This document shows, in pieces, positions 25,971-35,207 of a DNA stretch of 64,000 nt. Each line of letters begins with the position of its first letter. The stretch's first letter is position 1. Source of the stretch: Niastella vici (GTDB lineage Bacteria; Bacteroidota; Bacteroidia; Chitinophagales; Chitinophagaceae); NCBI RefSeq assembly GCF_002077945.1, contig NZ_LVYD01000013.1:186001-250000 (forward strand), read 5' to 3'. The notes beneath the pieces were generated by a model that ran no database searches, was not told the origin of the DNA, and saw only the letters and a list, made by a program, of their open reading frames with translations. A program made the translations under genes and the position numbers.

Positions 25971-26984
25971 TTAACTTTTATTACCCTTTTGATACCCCAC
26001 CGGTGTAGTGCCCGTCCATCGTTTGAATGCACGGCTGAATGCGCTGATCTCATTATACCCCAGCAAATAGGAAATTTCCTTCACCGGATAATTACCTGCA
26101 TTGAGGTAATACAGGGCCAGGGATTTTCTGATGTCATCTGCCACCTGTTGGTAGCTCACTCCTTCCTCTTTCAATTTTCGTTGCATCCACCGGGCGCTTA
26201 CATTAAAATTGGCTGCAATTTCTTCCAGTGATACAAGCCCTAAATACGAGTTTGTCAATAAATAATTATACACTTTACTTCTATAGCTTTCCCTGTTTGC
26301 CGATGGTAACTCATCGTTTATTTTTTTAAGAAGGAGCGTTTGCAACTCATAATTGTGTGTAATGACCGGTTCATCCCAAAGCCTGTTTGAAAAAGTGATG
26401 GAATATTCACCGGGCTTTTTTACAGGCCGGCAACGCAATACCCGTTCGTATTCATTAATATCGCTTACCGTATGAGGAAAACATACTGATACCGGTTTCA
26501 ATTTGGTTAATAGAAGGCCATTCATTTCATGTATCACAAATACCATAAAAAAATCGATCGTTTGCAGAAATGAAAAGGAAGGCTTTTCTTTTTCACTGGC
26601 ATGCGGAATAAAATGCATGGTGAAGGTTTCGTTGGTACGCGCCAGGTCAATATGAAACAGGTCGGTTAATAAATGCGTGAGTTTTGTTGACAGTGTTACG
26701 GCTTCTCCAATTGTACTGCTGCTTTTTATTATATCACCCACTACCCCTAAGGCGGTCAACTGCAATGATTCGCCAAAATGCAGTCCAAACAATTGATCAT
26801 TACTTACATGACAGGCATTCACCCAAAGATCATTCATTTGTTTAGGCGTTGGTTCAAATTCGCCGCTCTTTTGCAAAAGCTCCATATCGATACCACTCAA
26901 ACTACATAATAGTTGTGCCGAAACATCCCGCTGCACCGCATAAGCAAGCAGGTTCTGTACAAAAAGTTTCCGGTGATTGTTCAT
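25971..26984 (-). CDS. AraC-family transcriptional regulator with arabinose-binding-type N-domain (OruR-like)
   Basis: 337 residues from ATG 26984. The N-terminal ~200 residues have the layout of the Arabinose_bd domain common in OruR/ArgR-type AraC regulators. The C-terminal ~100 residues hold two helix-turn-helix motifs: SLEEIAANFNVSARWMQRKL, then VKEISYLLGYNEISAFSRAF with the family ending RWTGTTPVGYQ. It is divergent from the SnoaL-like gene at 27145 with 160 bp between them, and so probably controls it. Confidence 0.9.
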   Translation of the reverse strand: MNNHRKLFVQNLLAYAVQRDVSAQLLCSLSGIDMELLQKSGEFEPTPKQMNDLWVNACHVSNDQLFGLHFGESLQLTALGVVGDIIKSSSTIGEAVTLSTKLTHLLTDLFHIDLARTNETFTMHFIPHASEKEKPSFSFLQTIDFFMVFVIHEMNGLLLTKLKPVSVCFPHTVSDINEYERVLRCRPVKKPGEYSITFSNRLWDEPVITHNYELQTLLLKKINDELPSANRESYRSKVYNYLLTNSYLGLVSLEEIAANFNVSARWMQRKLKEEGVSYQQVADDIRKSLALYYLNAGNYPVKEISYLLGYNEISAFSRAFKRWTGTTPVGYQKGNKS

Positions 26985-27144
26985 GTTGTAAAGTTAGGGC
27001 CCCTGGTCTTTTTACCACACGGGTTGTCGCGAAATGATAAGGATTTGTCGTGTAATGGTAATAGCCAACCAGCCATCGGAAAATAGCTTTGCATAACGAT
27101 CAACACAAAAGATCATCCTTATTAAAAAACTTAAAATAAAGAAA

Positions 27145-27543
27145 ATGGAAAATCATGCATTGCAAACAGTCAGCGCTTTTTTAACTGCAGTACAACAGGG
27201 AAACACAGAACAGTTGGGGGCTATATTACATCCGCAGGTTGAATGGAACCAGCCAGGTAATAACCGGTTCTCGGGAATTAAAAAGTCGGTAACCGAAGCA
27301 TTTGAAATGGTGGGTGGCATGTTCCAGTTAACGGCCAATACCCTTGCCTTAACCGAGATTGGTGTAATGGCAGTAAATGGTAACCGGGTAAGTTGCCTGG
27401 TTCGCTGGAACGCGAAAAAAGCAGACGGCTCCACGCTGGATGTGGCTAATATAGATGAATACACCGTAGAGAATGGAAAGATCATCAGGGCAACGGTGTA
27501 TTCGGCCGATATTGACCAGGAAAATAAATTCTGGGGCAATTAA
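27145..27543 (+). CDS. SnoaL-like / NTF2-fold protein
   Basis: 132 residues, standard length for the SnoaL-like fold. It starts with the amphipathic helix TVSAFLTAVQQGNTEQLGAIL, then the strand HPQVEWNQPG, and ends with the paired strands VANIDEYTVENGKI and ATVYSADID. Members are isomerases, cyclases or ligand-binding proteins, and the reaction is not shown by sequence. Its divergent AraC-type neighbour is the likely regulator. Confidence 0.85.
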   Translation: MENHALQTVSAFLTAVQQGNTEQLGAILHPQVEWNQPGNNRFSGIKKSVTEAFEMVGGMFQLTANTLALTEIGVMAVNGNRVSCLVRWNAKKADGSTLDVANIDEYTVENGKIIRATVYSADIDQENKFWGN

Positions 27544-27573
27544 CCTTAGTGCCTATAGATGTGAAAAGGAAAA

Positions 27574-27606
27574 GAGTAACCCCTGGTTAGCAGGGGGCTC
27601 TTTTTT
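27574..27606 (+). terminator. Rho-independent terminator
   Basis: Stem GAG-CCCCTG / CAGGGG-CTC with a small internal bulge, then six T, directly after the SnoaL-like gene. Confidence 0.85.
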
Positions 27607-27650
27607 ATCAGTGGCTTGTTTTATAGGCAATTTGCGCTTAAATTGATTGC

Positions 27651-29288
27651 ATGAAAAAGCTGGTTTACGGGGCGTTAATTTTTGTTGCCACTTTACATAC
27701 ACAAGCGCAAACCAATAGCCGCATATCGCAACTGGCCACGCTCGGTAAAGTATGGGGTTTTCTGAAATATTATCATCCTGCTGTTGCCAAAGGAAAACCT
27801 GACTGGGACAGTGTACTGTTGCAAATGATCCCCCTGGTTGAGGAAGTGAAAACCGGCAAAGCGTTAGACTCATTGTTCGATTCATGGTATCGCTCCCTGC
27901 CCACGGCCACTTTGTCTGTTACGCGGGTAAACTGGAAAGCCGACTCGTTAATCAGGATCTTTACTGAAAAAGACATTCAACAGTTCCGGGTTTCTGCATG
28001 GTTGAAAAAGGAACTGGTCCGTTTATATCAATACCACATGCCCGATACCAACCGGTATGCTACCCGGTATTATGGTGGGTATTATTATGATCATATTATT
28101 CATGATGAAGCTGCCTTCGACAAGCCTGCCTGTCCCATGCAACCGGTACGGCTACTCACCCTGTTCCGTTACTGGAATACGATCAATTATTTTTATCCTC
28201 ATAAGGATCATTTGCCTGCCTGGGACACTGTTTTAACAGGTTATATTCCCCGTTTTTTGCAGGCCGATAATGCTGCCCAATATCAGTATGTTGTACGGCA
28301 GCTCATACATGAGTTGCGCGACTCCCACTCCTTTTATCAACCGCGTGGCCTGTATTTTACCCCCTTCCATGTTGATTATATTGAAAGAAAATACCTCATC
28401 ACCGATTGTAATGACAGCATTGCAAAAAAATGGGATTATCGGCCTGGTGATGAAATAATTGCTGTTAATGGAAAAGACTGCCGGCAAAGGGAAAAAGAGT
28501 TGTTAGCGGTCACAACGGGCACCAATTCGCTTTCATTATACCGCAATATTGCCTATGAATTGTTAAGGGGTGAAGATTCTGTTGTGCAGGTAGGCTTCAA
28601 AAGGAACGGTAACGTTTTTACCAAAACTGTTGGTATGCTGGGGTTTGATGCGTACCTGCAGATCGCGAAATTAGCTGAAAAACCTTTGTGGCAGCAATTG
28701 GATAAAGGGATCTGGTACGTGCGTTTTTGTCGCATCACCAATGCCGATACTTTACGTCAATTATTCAGTGATATCCGCCAGGCAAAGGCGGTTATCTGGG
28801 ATATGCGTGATTATCCCAATTTTAAGGTTACCACAGAATTATATAAGTACTTCTTTCCGGCAAAAACCCTTTTTGCTGAATTAAGGAATTCGTGGGATTA
28901 TTATCCGGGAACTTTTGTTAAAAGCCCCATGCACTTTATACCTGAAGGTAGGGAGGAACTGATCTATAACGGACCATTGATCGTTTTAATAGATGAACAT
29001 ACGCAGAGCCTCGCTGAATCAGTAGCCTCGGCTTTGAAAGTGCGGACTAATACCATTACCATGGGCCGGCAAACAGCAGGCACCACAGGTAATATCACCT
29101 GGCTAACTTTACCCGGCGGTATAGAAGTAAGTTATACGGGTGTGGGGGTAGCAGGTGCGCAGCGGAGTTTTCGCGAGGTAAAAGGCGTTCAACTCGATAT
29201 ACCGGTCACGCTTGACCAGGCTGGCATCATGCAAAGAAGGGATTACATCCTGGAGCAAGCGATGCAATATGCCAGAAAATACTATTAA
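27651..29288 (+). CDS. Secreted S41-family peptidase (tail-specific protease type)
   Basis: 545 residues. Signal peptide ending near TQAQ, then a long N-terminal region typical of Bacteroidota S41 proteins (LATLGKVWGFLKYYHP). A PDZ-like segment with YRPGDEIIAVNGKDC (about 260-274) follows, then the catalytic core. The nucleophile Ser is probably in HTQSLAE (about 447-453), followed by GRQTAGTTG. The canonical general-base Lys position is not obvious, as is usual for this subgroup. Expected in the periplasm or at the cell surface; substrate unknown. Confidence 0.88.
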   Translation: MKKLVYGALIFVATLHTQAQTNSRISQLATLGKVWGFLKYYHPAVAKGKPDWDSVLLQMIPLVEEVKTGKALDSLFDSWYRSLPTATLSVTRVNWKADSLIRIFTEKDIQQFRVSAWLKKELVRLYQYHMPDTNRYATRYYGGYYYDHIIHDEAAFDKPACPMQPVRLLTLFRYWNTINYFYPHKDHLPAWDTVLTGYIPRFLQADNAAQYQYVVRQLIHELRDSHSFYQPRGLYFTPFHVDYIERKYLITDCNDSIAKKWDYRPGDEIIAVNGKDCRQREKELLAVTTGTNSLSLYRNIAYELLRGEDSVVQVGFKRNGNVFTKTVGMLGFDAYLQIAKLAEKPLWQQLDKGIWYVRFCRITNADTLRQLFSDIRQAKAVIWDMRDYPNFKVTTELYKYFFPAKTLFAELRNSWDYYPGTFVKSPMHFIPEGREELIYNGPLIVLIDEHTQSLAESVASALKVRTNTITMGRQTAGTTGNITWLTLPGGIEVSYTGVGVAGAQRSFREVKGVQLDIPVTLDQAGIMQRRDYILEQAMQYARKYY

Positions 29289-29396
29289 GGTAAGCCTGTT
29301 GTTCTTAATTTCAGTGAAAGAACGGTTTTTTATTTCGTTGGATAATTGCATATTGTCTTTATTTTAAACCCTGCAATTAATTTAAACTGTAATGTT

Positions 29397-30584
29397 ATGA
29401 ATGACGAACTGCTGCAAAAATTAATAGAGATAAGAAGAAGAATTCATCAACATCCCGAATTGGGTTACCAGGAATTTAATACGGCCGCGATCGTGTGTGA
29501 ACAGTTGGATCTTTTGAAAATACCTTATCAAAATAACGTTGCCAAAACTGGCGTGGTGGCATCCCTTACCAAAGGCAATGGCCCTGGCGTTGCGCTCAGG
29601 GCCGATATGGACGCGCTGCCCATACAGGAAGAAGCAGACCTTGATTTTAAATCAACGGTCGATGGTAAAATGCATGCATGCGGTCACGATGTTCATACTA
29701 CTATGTTGATTGGGGCGGCACATTTGCTGGCGCACGAAAATTTTAACGGAACCGTTAAGTTCATCTTTCAACCTTCAGAAGAAGGATGTTATAACGATCC
29801 TGAAAAGAAATCGGGCGGCGAAAGAATGGTTGAGTTAAATATTCTTCAAGGGGTACAGGCAGCTGTAGGATTACATGTACATCCGCTTCTTCCGGCAGGC
29901 AAAATCGCTTACAAATTAGGGCAGGCGCTGGCTTGTACAGGTTTTATAAAGATCACGATAAAAGGTAAAGCCGGGCATGCCGGAGCAGCACCTCATTTAG
30001 CTATTGATGCCATTTATATTGCCAGCAGTTTGATCCAGGCCTTACAGTCAACTGTATCGCGGTATACCGATCCTGTGCAACCGGTAGTGCTTTCGTTTAC
30101 CCAGATAAATGGGGGCTATGCACCTAATATTATAGCTGATAAAGTTGTAATTGAAGGTACGCTAAGAGCCATCGATCTGGAAACCTACCAACAATTAAAA
30201 CAGAGAATTCAATCAATCTCCAACGGCATAGCTGTCACTTTTGGGGCCACTATTGAAATCGAATATCTTTTAGATTATCCCAGTCTGCTGAATGATAAAG
30301 AAGTTCATAAGCAACTGCTTCCTGCATTGGCATCTGCATTTGGCAAAGAGAACGTTATAGAAACCGAAGCCCTGATGGGTGGCGAAGATTTTGCTTTTTT
30401 CTCACGTACGGTGCCGTCTATGTTCTATTTTTTGGGTGCACGTGATACGGCAGACGATTGTTTTTTTGTGCATCATCCCAAAGTGGTCATAAACGAGGCG
30501 TGTATTCGATTTGGCTCCAGCTTTTTAGCAAAAGGGGCGCTTTCTCTCCTGAAGCATTTTGCTGAAAAAGAAGAAAAGAATTAA
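29397..30584 (+). CDS. M20D-family amidohydrolase (hippurate / N-acyl-amino-acid hydrolase type)
   Basis: About 395 residues from ATG 29397 (MNDELLQKL); an in-frame start at 29346 adds 17 unlikely residues. The family opens with [14 protein letters not shown]. Metal and catalytic motifs follow: [18 protein letters not shown] (the zinc-binding Cys and His), PSEEG (catalytic and metal-bridging Glu) and the dimerisation domain with [10 protein letters not shown]. It hydrolyses N-acyl amino acids. Cytoplasmic. A bidirectional terminator follows. Confidence 0.93.
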   Translation: MNDELLQKLIEIRRRIHQHPELGYQEFNTAAIVCEQLDLLKIPYQNNVAKTGVVASLTKGNGPGVALRADMDALPIQEEADLDFKSTVDGKMHACGHDVHTTMLIGAAHLLAHENFNGTVKFIFQPSEEGCYNDPEKKSGGERMVELNILQGVQAAVGLHVHPLLPAGKIAYKLGQALACTGFIKITIKGKAGHAGAAPHLAIDAIYIASSLIQALQSTVSRYTDPVQPVVLSFTQINGGYAPNIIADKVVIEGTLRAIDLETYQQLKQRIQSISNGIAVTFGATIEIEYLLDYPSLLNDKEVHKQLLPALASAFGKENVIETEALMGGEDFAFFSRTVPSMFYFLGARDTADDCFFVHHPKVVINEACIRFGSSFLAKGALSLLKHFAEKEEKN

Positions 30585-30604
30585 AATTGTTCCCCCAATA
30601 AAAC

Positions 30605-30639
30605 AAAAACCCGTTCCGGCTCAGCCTGAACGGGTTTTT
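30605..30639. terminator. Bidirectional terminator
   Basis: An 11-bp stem AAAACCCGTTC / GAACGGGTTTT serves both the amidohydrolase gene (plus) and the small gene at 30658 (minus), which converge here. Confidence 0.9.
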
Positions 30640-30657
30640 GTAAAAAAGGTTATCAAG

Positions 30658-30870
30658 TTAAAATCCAAGTTTGCTTCCCAGGTCGCCCAGTATATTGCTG
30701 CCGGTGTTTTTGTCTGATGCATCGCCGCTGGTCCCTAATACAGAATCGATCTGCCCGCCAAATTGCGGAAATTTTTGTTTAATAAAACCGGCCACTACCC
30801 CTAATACCTGTTGCGCCTGTTCGGCAGGGATGCCTGTTTTCTCTACTATCTGGTTAATTAATTCGCTCAT
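30658..30870 (-). CDS. Small helical hypothetical protein
   Basis: 70 residues from ATG 30870. The N-terminal helix pair (LINQIVEKTGIPAEQAQQVL, then VAGFIKQKFP) is followed by a Gly/Ser/Asp-rich loop and a short hydrophobic tail (ILGDLGSKLGF). This resembles small cytoplasmic proteins of the DUF2780/DUF937 sort, but I cannot assign one. Good coding composition, and the terminator at its 3' end supports a real gene. Confidence 0.75.
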   Translation of the reverse strand: MSELINQIVEKTGIPAEQAQQVLGVVAGFIKQKFPQFGGQIDSVLGTSGDASDKNTGSNILGDLGSKLGF

Positions 30871-30952
30871 AATATATGATTTTATGGTAATGCAAATCTA
30901 CGGCCTTGGCACAACACTTATGCACCATTGTTTAGGGTTGTATAAATAAATT

Positions 30953-31075
30953 CTATTGCTTCAGCGGTTTCGAAAAATAATAATCGGCGCCGGAGTCTAA
31001 CCCTTCTACCTGCGACTTCACCGCACTTTTTGCGGTAAGCATATTAAAAGGGATATGCAGGCTGGCAAACACAGC
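30953..31075 (-). pseudogene. C-terminal remnant of a response-regulator receiver domain
   Basis: The minus-strand frame reads IPFNMLTAKSAVKS, then VEGLDSGADYYFSKPL and a stop. This is the beta4-to-alpha5 part of a receiver domain: the LTA switch residue, the GLDSGADYY strand-helix and the conserved Lys of the SKP motif. The phosphoacceptor Asp region and any output domain are missing, so only the last ~40 codons remain. Confidence 0.7.
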
Positions 31076-31159
31076 GGCACAGTAACGTTTGAAGCAACAG
31101 GAGCGGGATTATTACCGGGAGCAACCGAACTGCAAACCGTTGTGCCGGGCCAGCCATAA
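31055..31159 (+). pseudogene. Short remnant, possibly the end of a secreted beta-sandwich protein
   Basis: A 34-codon frame (ATG 31055) reads SGTVTFEATGAGLLPGATEL and ends TVVPGQP. This resembles the final beta-sandwich strands of glycosidase or adhesin proteins. It overlaps the antisense receiver-domain remnant by about 20 bp, so this gap looks like a joint between two lost genes. Confidence 0.35.
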
Positions 31160-31253
31160 TAATGCATAATATTTCGCTAAAATAAGATGACCAGTTTTGT
31201 ATATTTATCGGTTACAGGTAATATTAACCGCCTGTAACCTTTAAAATACATTA

Positions 31254-32099
31254 ATGAAAAACGTCATCCTGTTTGTATTAATATTTCTGATCGCTTCTAT
31301 AAATGCCTGGTCGCAACCGGAAAAGTATGAAGTGTATACAGTGAGATTTGCCTCATCAGATACAGCATGGCCAATTTCTATGTGGGTCGACAAAGGACCT
31401 CAGAAGGATAGTGTAAACATCAATTTCATGGTCTGGCTTATCAAGGGGAATGGCAGGAACATTCTGGTAGATGCCGGGTTTTTAAATGATATTCCCGATG
31501 CAAAGGAATTCGACGTGGTGAAATATGTGCGACCCGATTCAGCACTGCTACCATTAGGCTTGAAAGCTACAGATATTACCGACATTATATTAAGCCATCC
31601 GCATTGGGGCCATATAGATGGAATCGATCTGTTCCCCAATGCACAGGTATGGATGCAACAGACGGATTTCTATTACTTCATTGGCGTTGCCTGGCAAAAG
31701 GGCGGCGTTAATGGCGGGTTTAATAAAAGAGATGTACATAAGATCCTCGATAAGAACATGGCGGGCAAATTATCGTTGGTTGATGGCGATAACCAGGAAA
31801 TAATGCCCGGTATAAAAGTTTTTACCGGTTCAAAACACACCTTCGAATCGCAATATGTGTTGGTTGAAACGGGTAAGAAAAAAATAGTCCTTGCCTCAGA
31901 TAATATCTGGGTGTATTATAGCCTGGAACATCTGCTGCCTGCTTCGGCCGGCGGTACTTTTGACCCGGCAGGTTATGTAAATGCCATGCGGAGAATGAAA
32001 ACACTGGTCTCCGATCCAAAATACATTATCCCCGGCCATGATGCCGCCATATTTACAAAGTTCCACGCTGTAAAAGAAGGAGTTGTGAAAATTGAATGA
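31254..32099 (+). CDS. Secreted metallo-beta-lactamase-fold hydrolase (AHL-lactonase-like)
   Basis: 281 residues. Signal peptide ending near AWSQ. The MBL core shows SHPHWGHIDG (about 114-123), where the usual HxHxDH metal motif has Gly in place of Asp, then GSKHTFESQ, ASDN and the late PGHD. The arrangement matches the N-acyl-homoserine-lactonase-like branch of the superfamily. The missing Asp normally helps hold the second metal and position water, so activity may be altered or mononuclear. Exported; substrate unknown. Confidence 0.88.
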   Translation: MKNVILFVLIFLIASINAWSQPEKYEVYTVRFASSDTAWPISMWVDKGPQKDSVNINFMVWLIKGNGRNILVDAGFLNDIPDAKEFDVVKYVRPDSALLPLGLKATDITDIILSHPHWGHIDGIDLFPNAQVWMQQTDFYYFIGVAWQKGGVNGGFNKRDVHKILDKNMAGKLSLVDGDNQEIMPGIKVFTGSKHTFESQYVLVETGKKKIVLASDNIWVYYSLEHLLPASAGGTFDPAGYVNAMRRMKTLVSDPKYIIPGHDAAIFTKFHAVKEGVVKIE

Positions 32100-32196
32100 G
32101 GCTACCGGAAGAACCCTGGCTGATCTTTGCGGTAAAATATACTACCTTTGAATTATATAAGACCAACATTTATCGTATTTCAATTGTAATATTACA

Positions 32197-33135
32197 ATGG
32201 AAAAGAAGATCCCCACTGAAAGTCTTATCCAGTACTATGAGCGAATAGGTTACGAGGTGCCCAGGAGCCTGCTTACTGGCGGCAACGGTCATTTCAGTGT
32301 ACGAAAGGCCACTGTTCCCATTCGTAAATCACCTTTTAACCGCCGCGATTATTTCAAGATCTGTTTAAGCAGCGGTTCGGGCAAGGGACATGGCACCCTT
32401 ATTTACAACGACCAGGAAATAAATCTGCCCCGGCCCTGTCTTATTTTTACCAATCCTTCAGTTCCGGCTTCTATTGAGGTTACCTATTGCAATGTTAACC
32501 GTGTTGCCTGTTTATTTAATAAGGAATTTATAGAAAGCATCATTCCGCCCGATGTGCAGTATGCCAGCCCCCTGTTCAATCCGCAGGTATACCCGGTGGT
32601 AGCGCTTACTGAAGAAGAAAGGGAGCGCCTGCATGTTTACTTCAATGAAATGCAGGTATTACAGGAGTCGGATTACCCGTTTAAATGGGATATGGTGCGG
32701 AATATATTACAGCTGTTGATCCATGAAGGGATCAGGCTGCAGCAAAAACAGTTCCTGCAAACGGCTGCGGTGCGCGACAGGCTGGTAAATGAGTTCTTTT
32801 CCCTGCTGAACCAGCAATTTCCGGTTGATTCGCCCGAGCATTCCCTGAAGCTGCTGACACCTGCCCATTTTGCCGATCTGTTGCATGTGCATGTAAACCA
32901 CCTCAACAGCGTGGTGAAAAAATATTCCGGCAAAACTACCCGCGTCATTATTCACGAACGTATTGTAGCCGAAGCCAAAACACTGCTGCGGAACACCAAC
33001 TGGAATATTGCCGAAATTGCTTACTCACTTGGGTTTGAGTACCCTTCCCACTTTAACAAATACTTTAAACAGTTTGCATCGGTTACGCCGGTGGAGTTCA
33101 GGCTGAGCAATACCGCTCTTGCCGTTCACCTTTGA
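32197..33135 (+). CDS. AraC-family transcriptional regulator
   Basis: 312 residues from ATG 32197. The N-terminal ~180 residues are a cupin-like effector domain (GKGHGTLIYNDQEI, LPRPCLIFTNPSVP). The C-terminal ~100 residues are the AraC DNA-binding domain, including NIAEIAYSLGFEYPSHFNKYF and the ending VTPVEFRLS. It lies 87 bp upstream of the Bcr/CflA-type efflux gene on the same strand and is its likely regulator. Confidence 0.92.
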   Translation: MEKKIPTESLIQYYERIGYEVPRSLLTGGNGHFSVRKATVPIRKSPFNRRDYFKICLSSGSGKGHGTLIYNDQEINLPRPCLIFTNPSVPASIEVTYCNVNRVACLFNKEFIESIIPPDVQYASPLFNPQVYPVVALTEEERERLHVYFNEMQVLQESDYPFKWDMVRNILQLLIHEGIRLQQKQFLQTAAVRDRLVNEFFSLLNQQFPVDSPEHSLKLLTPAHFADLLHVHVNHLNSVVKKYSGKTTRVIIHERIVAEAKTLLRNTNWNIAEIAYSLGFEYPSHFNKYFKQFASVTPVEFRLSNTALAVHL

Positions 33136-33222
33136 TTTGTATAAGTATACCTTTGAAAGGTATAATTCTGATACCGTTGGGCCGGTTTACCTTTACAAAG
33201 CCAATTTTTAAAGGCTTTACCA

Positions 33223-34461
33223 ATGAGGAATATTAAAGAATCACAGATACGTTCAAACACTATTGTTGCGCTGGGTTTAATTCCACTTTCCGGTTTTGCA
33301 ATGGATGTATACATTCCATCGTTGCCCGATATGGCCACGCAGTTGCATACAACACCGGCTGCAATTCAATTAACCCTTTCTTTTTTCATTATCAGTTATG
33401 GAATATCCCAGCTGATCGTTGGCGGATTGCTCGACAGTTATGGCCGTTACTGGCCTACGCTGTTCGCGATGTTGTCATTCAGTGCTGCCAGCTTTGCCAT
33501 TGCCTGGTCACAAAATATGCAGGTGATCTATGCCATGCGGGTTGTACAGGGATTTACCGTAGCAGTTATTGTGGTAGGCAAACGATCGTTCTTTGTTGAT
33601 ATGTACAAGGGCGAACAGCTGAAAAAATATACCAGTCTTTTCTCTGTCATTTGGGCCATCGGTCCTATTGTGGCGCCTTTCCTCGGCGGCTTTTTCCAGA
33701 CAACCTGGGGCTGGACCTCAAATTTTATCTTCCTTGGCTTTTTCAGTCTGATCTTTTTCCTGATAGAATTGATGATCGGCGGTGAATCGCAAAAGGCCAG
33801 GCAGCCATTCAGCGTAAGGCAGGTTGCCAGCGCTTACAGCAAAATGGTGAAAACGCCTGATTTTACGGCTGGCATGGTCATCCTTGGTTTAGCCTATGCC
33901 ATGGTCTTATTGTATGGAATGGCCAGTCCGTTTTTGATAGAGCACCGCCTGCACCTGTCGCCACACGTTACCGGCTACTGTGCGCTGTTTTCGGGTGTGT
34001 CGGTCTTAACAGGTGGCACCCTTTCAAGAATAATGATCAAAAAGCCTTTTGTAAAGAAACTGGTCCTGGCTTCGAGTCTGCAACTGGTAGCGGTATCTTT
34101 ATTGATAACCCTCACCTTCTTTTACCAAAGCCTGCCCACCCTGTTGTTGTATGTTTTCCTGTTGCACAGTACGGCCGGGTTTATATTTAATAACCTGATG
34201 TCGTATACGTTGATCCGTTTTCCGGAGTATGCAGGAAAAGCGGCCGGTTTGGTAGGCGGTGGGTTCTCGGTAGTAACTTCCATCTTAAGCTCAGTGCTGG
34301 TAAATACTTTAACCATAACCAATCAAACTGTATTAGGTATTGGTTATGCGGTGCTGGCAATTGGGACGATGGCGATTATAGTAAAAGCAAAATGGAAAGT
34401 GAGTGAAGAGGCGGCTGCCAAAAAGGAAGAACGCCCGGTGCAAGCCTCCGTTGCGGCATAA
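33223..34461 (+). CDS. MFS multidrug efflux transporter, Bcr/CflA type
   Basis: 412 residues, twelve predicted membrane segments, the normal size for drug:H+ antiporters. The family opening MDVYIPSLPDMATQLHTTPA is followed by the motif-A-like loop GGLLDSYGRYWP and motif C in helix 5 (AIGPIVAPFLGG). It should export toxic compounds across the inner membrane using the proton gradient. The AraC-family gene just upstream probably controls it. Confidence 0.92.
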   Translation: MRNIKESQIRSNTIVALGLIPLSGFAMDVYIPSLPDMATQLHTTPAAIQLTLSFFIISYGISQLIVGGLLDSYGRYWPTLFAMLSFSAASFAIAWSQNMQVIYAMRVVQGFTVAVIVVGKRSFFVDMYKGEQLKKYTSLFSVIWAIGPIVAPFLGGFFQTTWGWTSNFIFLGFFSLIFFLIELMIGGESQKARQPFSVRQVASAYSKMVKTPDFTAGMVILGLAYAMVLLYGMASPFLIEHRLHLSPHVTGYCALFSGVSVLTGGTLSRIMIKKPFVKKLVLASSLQLVAVSLLITLTFFYQSLPTLLLYVFLLHSTAGFIFNNLMSYTLIRFPEYAGKAAGLVGGGFSVVTSILSSVLVNTLTITNQTVLGIGYAVLAIGTMAIIVKAKWKVSEEAAAKKEERPVQASVAA

Positions 34462-34480
34462 AGCAATATGCTTCTACATA

Positions 34481-34517
34481 AAAAAACTCCCCCCGGCTTA
34501 GCCAGGGGGAGTTTTTT
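34481..34517. terminator. Bidirectional terminator
   Basis: Stem AAACTCCCCC / GGGGGAGTTT with T runs on both strands, between the convergent MFS gene and the 34546 gene. Confidence 0.9.
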
Positions 34518-34545
34518 ATAATTTATAGAGGTTGCTGTGCTATTA

Positions 34546-35046
34546 TCAGGAGAATTGAACGCCTTCTTCAAACAGGGCCGACAACATTTTTTTACGCGGA
34601 TACAGCATAACCGGGATGATCATTTGAAGGCCCAATAAATAAAGGAAAGTGTATTTGCCGGTTATAATAAACAGCACCAGGGTGGTAGCGCAGGCGAATG
34701 CATTCGCGATCGTTTTCTTTTTATAAAAGCTTTCGTATTTCGAAAACCGTTTAATCGGATCGGCCGTTTCGCGAATGAATTTAGTGACCTTTTTACTGCT
34801 GAAATAATTGATAATACCGAAAGCGGCATACATAACAACCAGGTACCAGGGGTTGGTGGCGCCCAGTACGTTGTAATTGCCCGTTGGCTCAAACACGAAA
34901 TACATAACGAGTGCCGTAATAGCAATGATAACATTGAACGTAACAAAAACGTAGAAGGCTCTTTTCATTCCTTTCAGGCTAAAGGCGGGTGCGGGCATTT
35001 CGGGGTTCATATTGGTATTTTCGTGCAAAATAATCATAATATTCAT
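34546..35046 (-). CDS. Hypothetical membrane protein
   Basis: Up to 166 residues. ATG codons at 35046, 35037 and 35010 are all possible; the last (MNPEMPAPAF) begins closest to the conserved-looking part. Four hydrophobic segments are arranged as two hairpins: FVTFNVIIAITALVMYF, a segment around WYLVVMYAAFGIINYF, then TIANAFACATTLVLFII and a last one. A basic loop lies between the pairs. No family is recognised. Confidence 0.7.
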   Translation of the reverse strand: MNIMIILHENTNMNPEMPAPAFSLKGMKRAFYVFVTFNVIIAITALVMYFVFEPTGNYNVLGATNPWYLVVMYAAFGIINYFSSKKVTKFIRETADPIKRFSKYESFYKKKTIANAFACATTLVLFIITGKYTFLYLLGLQMIIPVMLYPRKKMLSALFEEGVQFS

Positions 35047-35207
35047 TTGAACATAATGGTGGTTAAACAGGCGATATTTTTTGTGATCTGTTCAAAACTG
35101 ACCGGTGATTGTATCAAAAGCGAACAAGCGGCGCCGTTTTTTTCATTGTATTTATTTGTGGATCTTACGGTTAATTACTGGCATATTTTTTAATCCGAAA
35201 TTCAGGT

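Noticed and set aside
31055-31159. Treating the 34-codon frame as a functional small gene
   Set aside because: It looks like the end of a larger secreted domain and overlaps another remnant, so a pseudogene label is safer.
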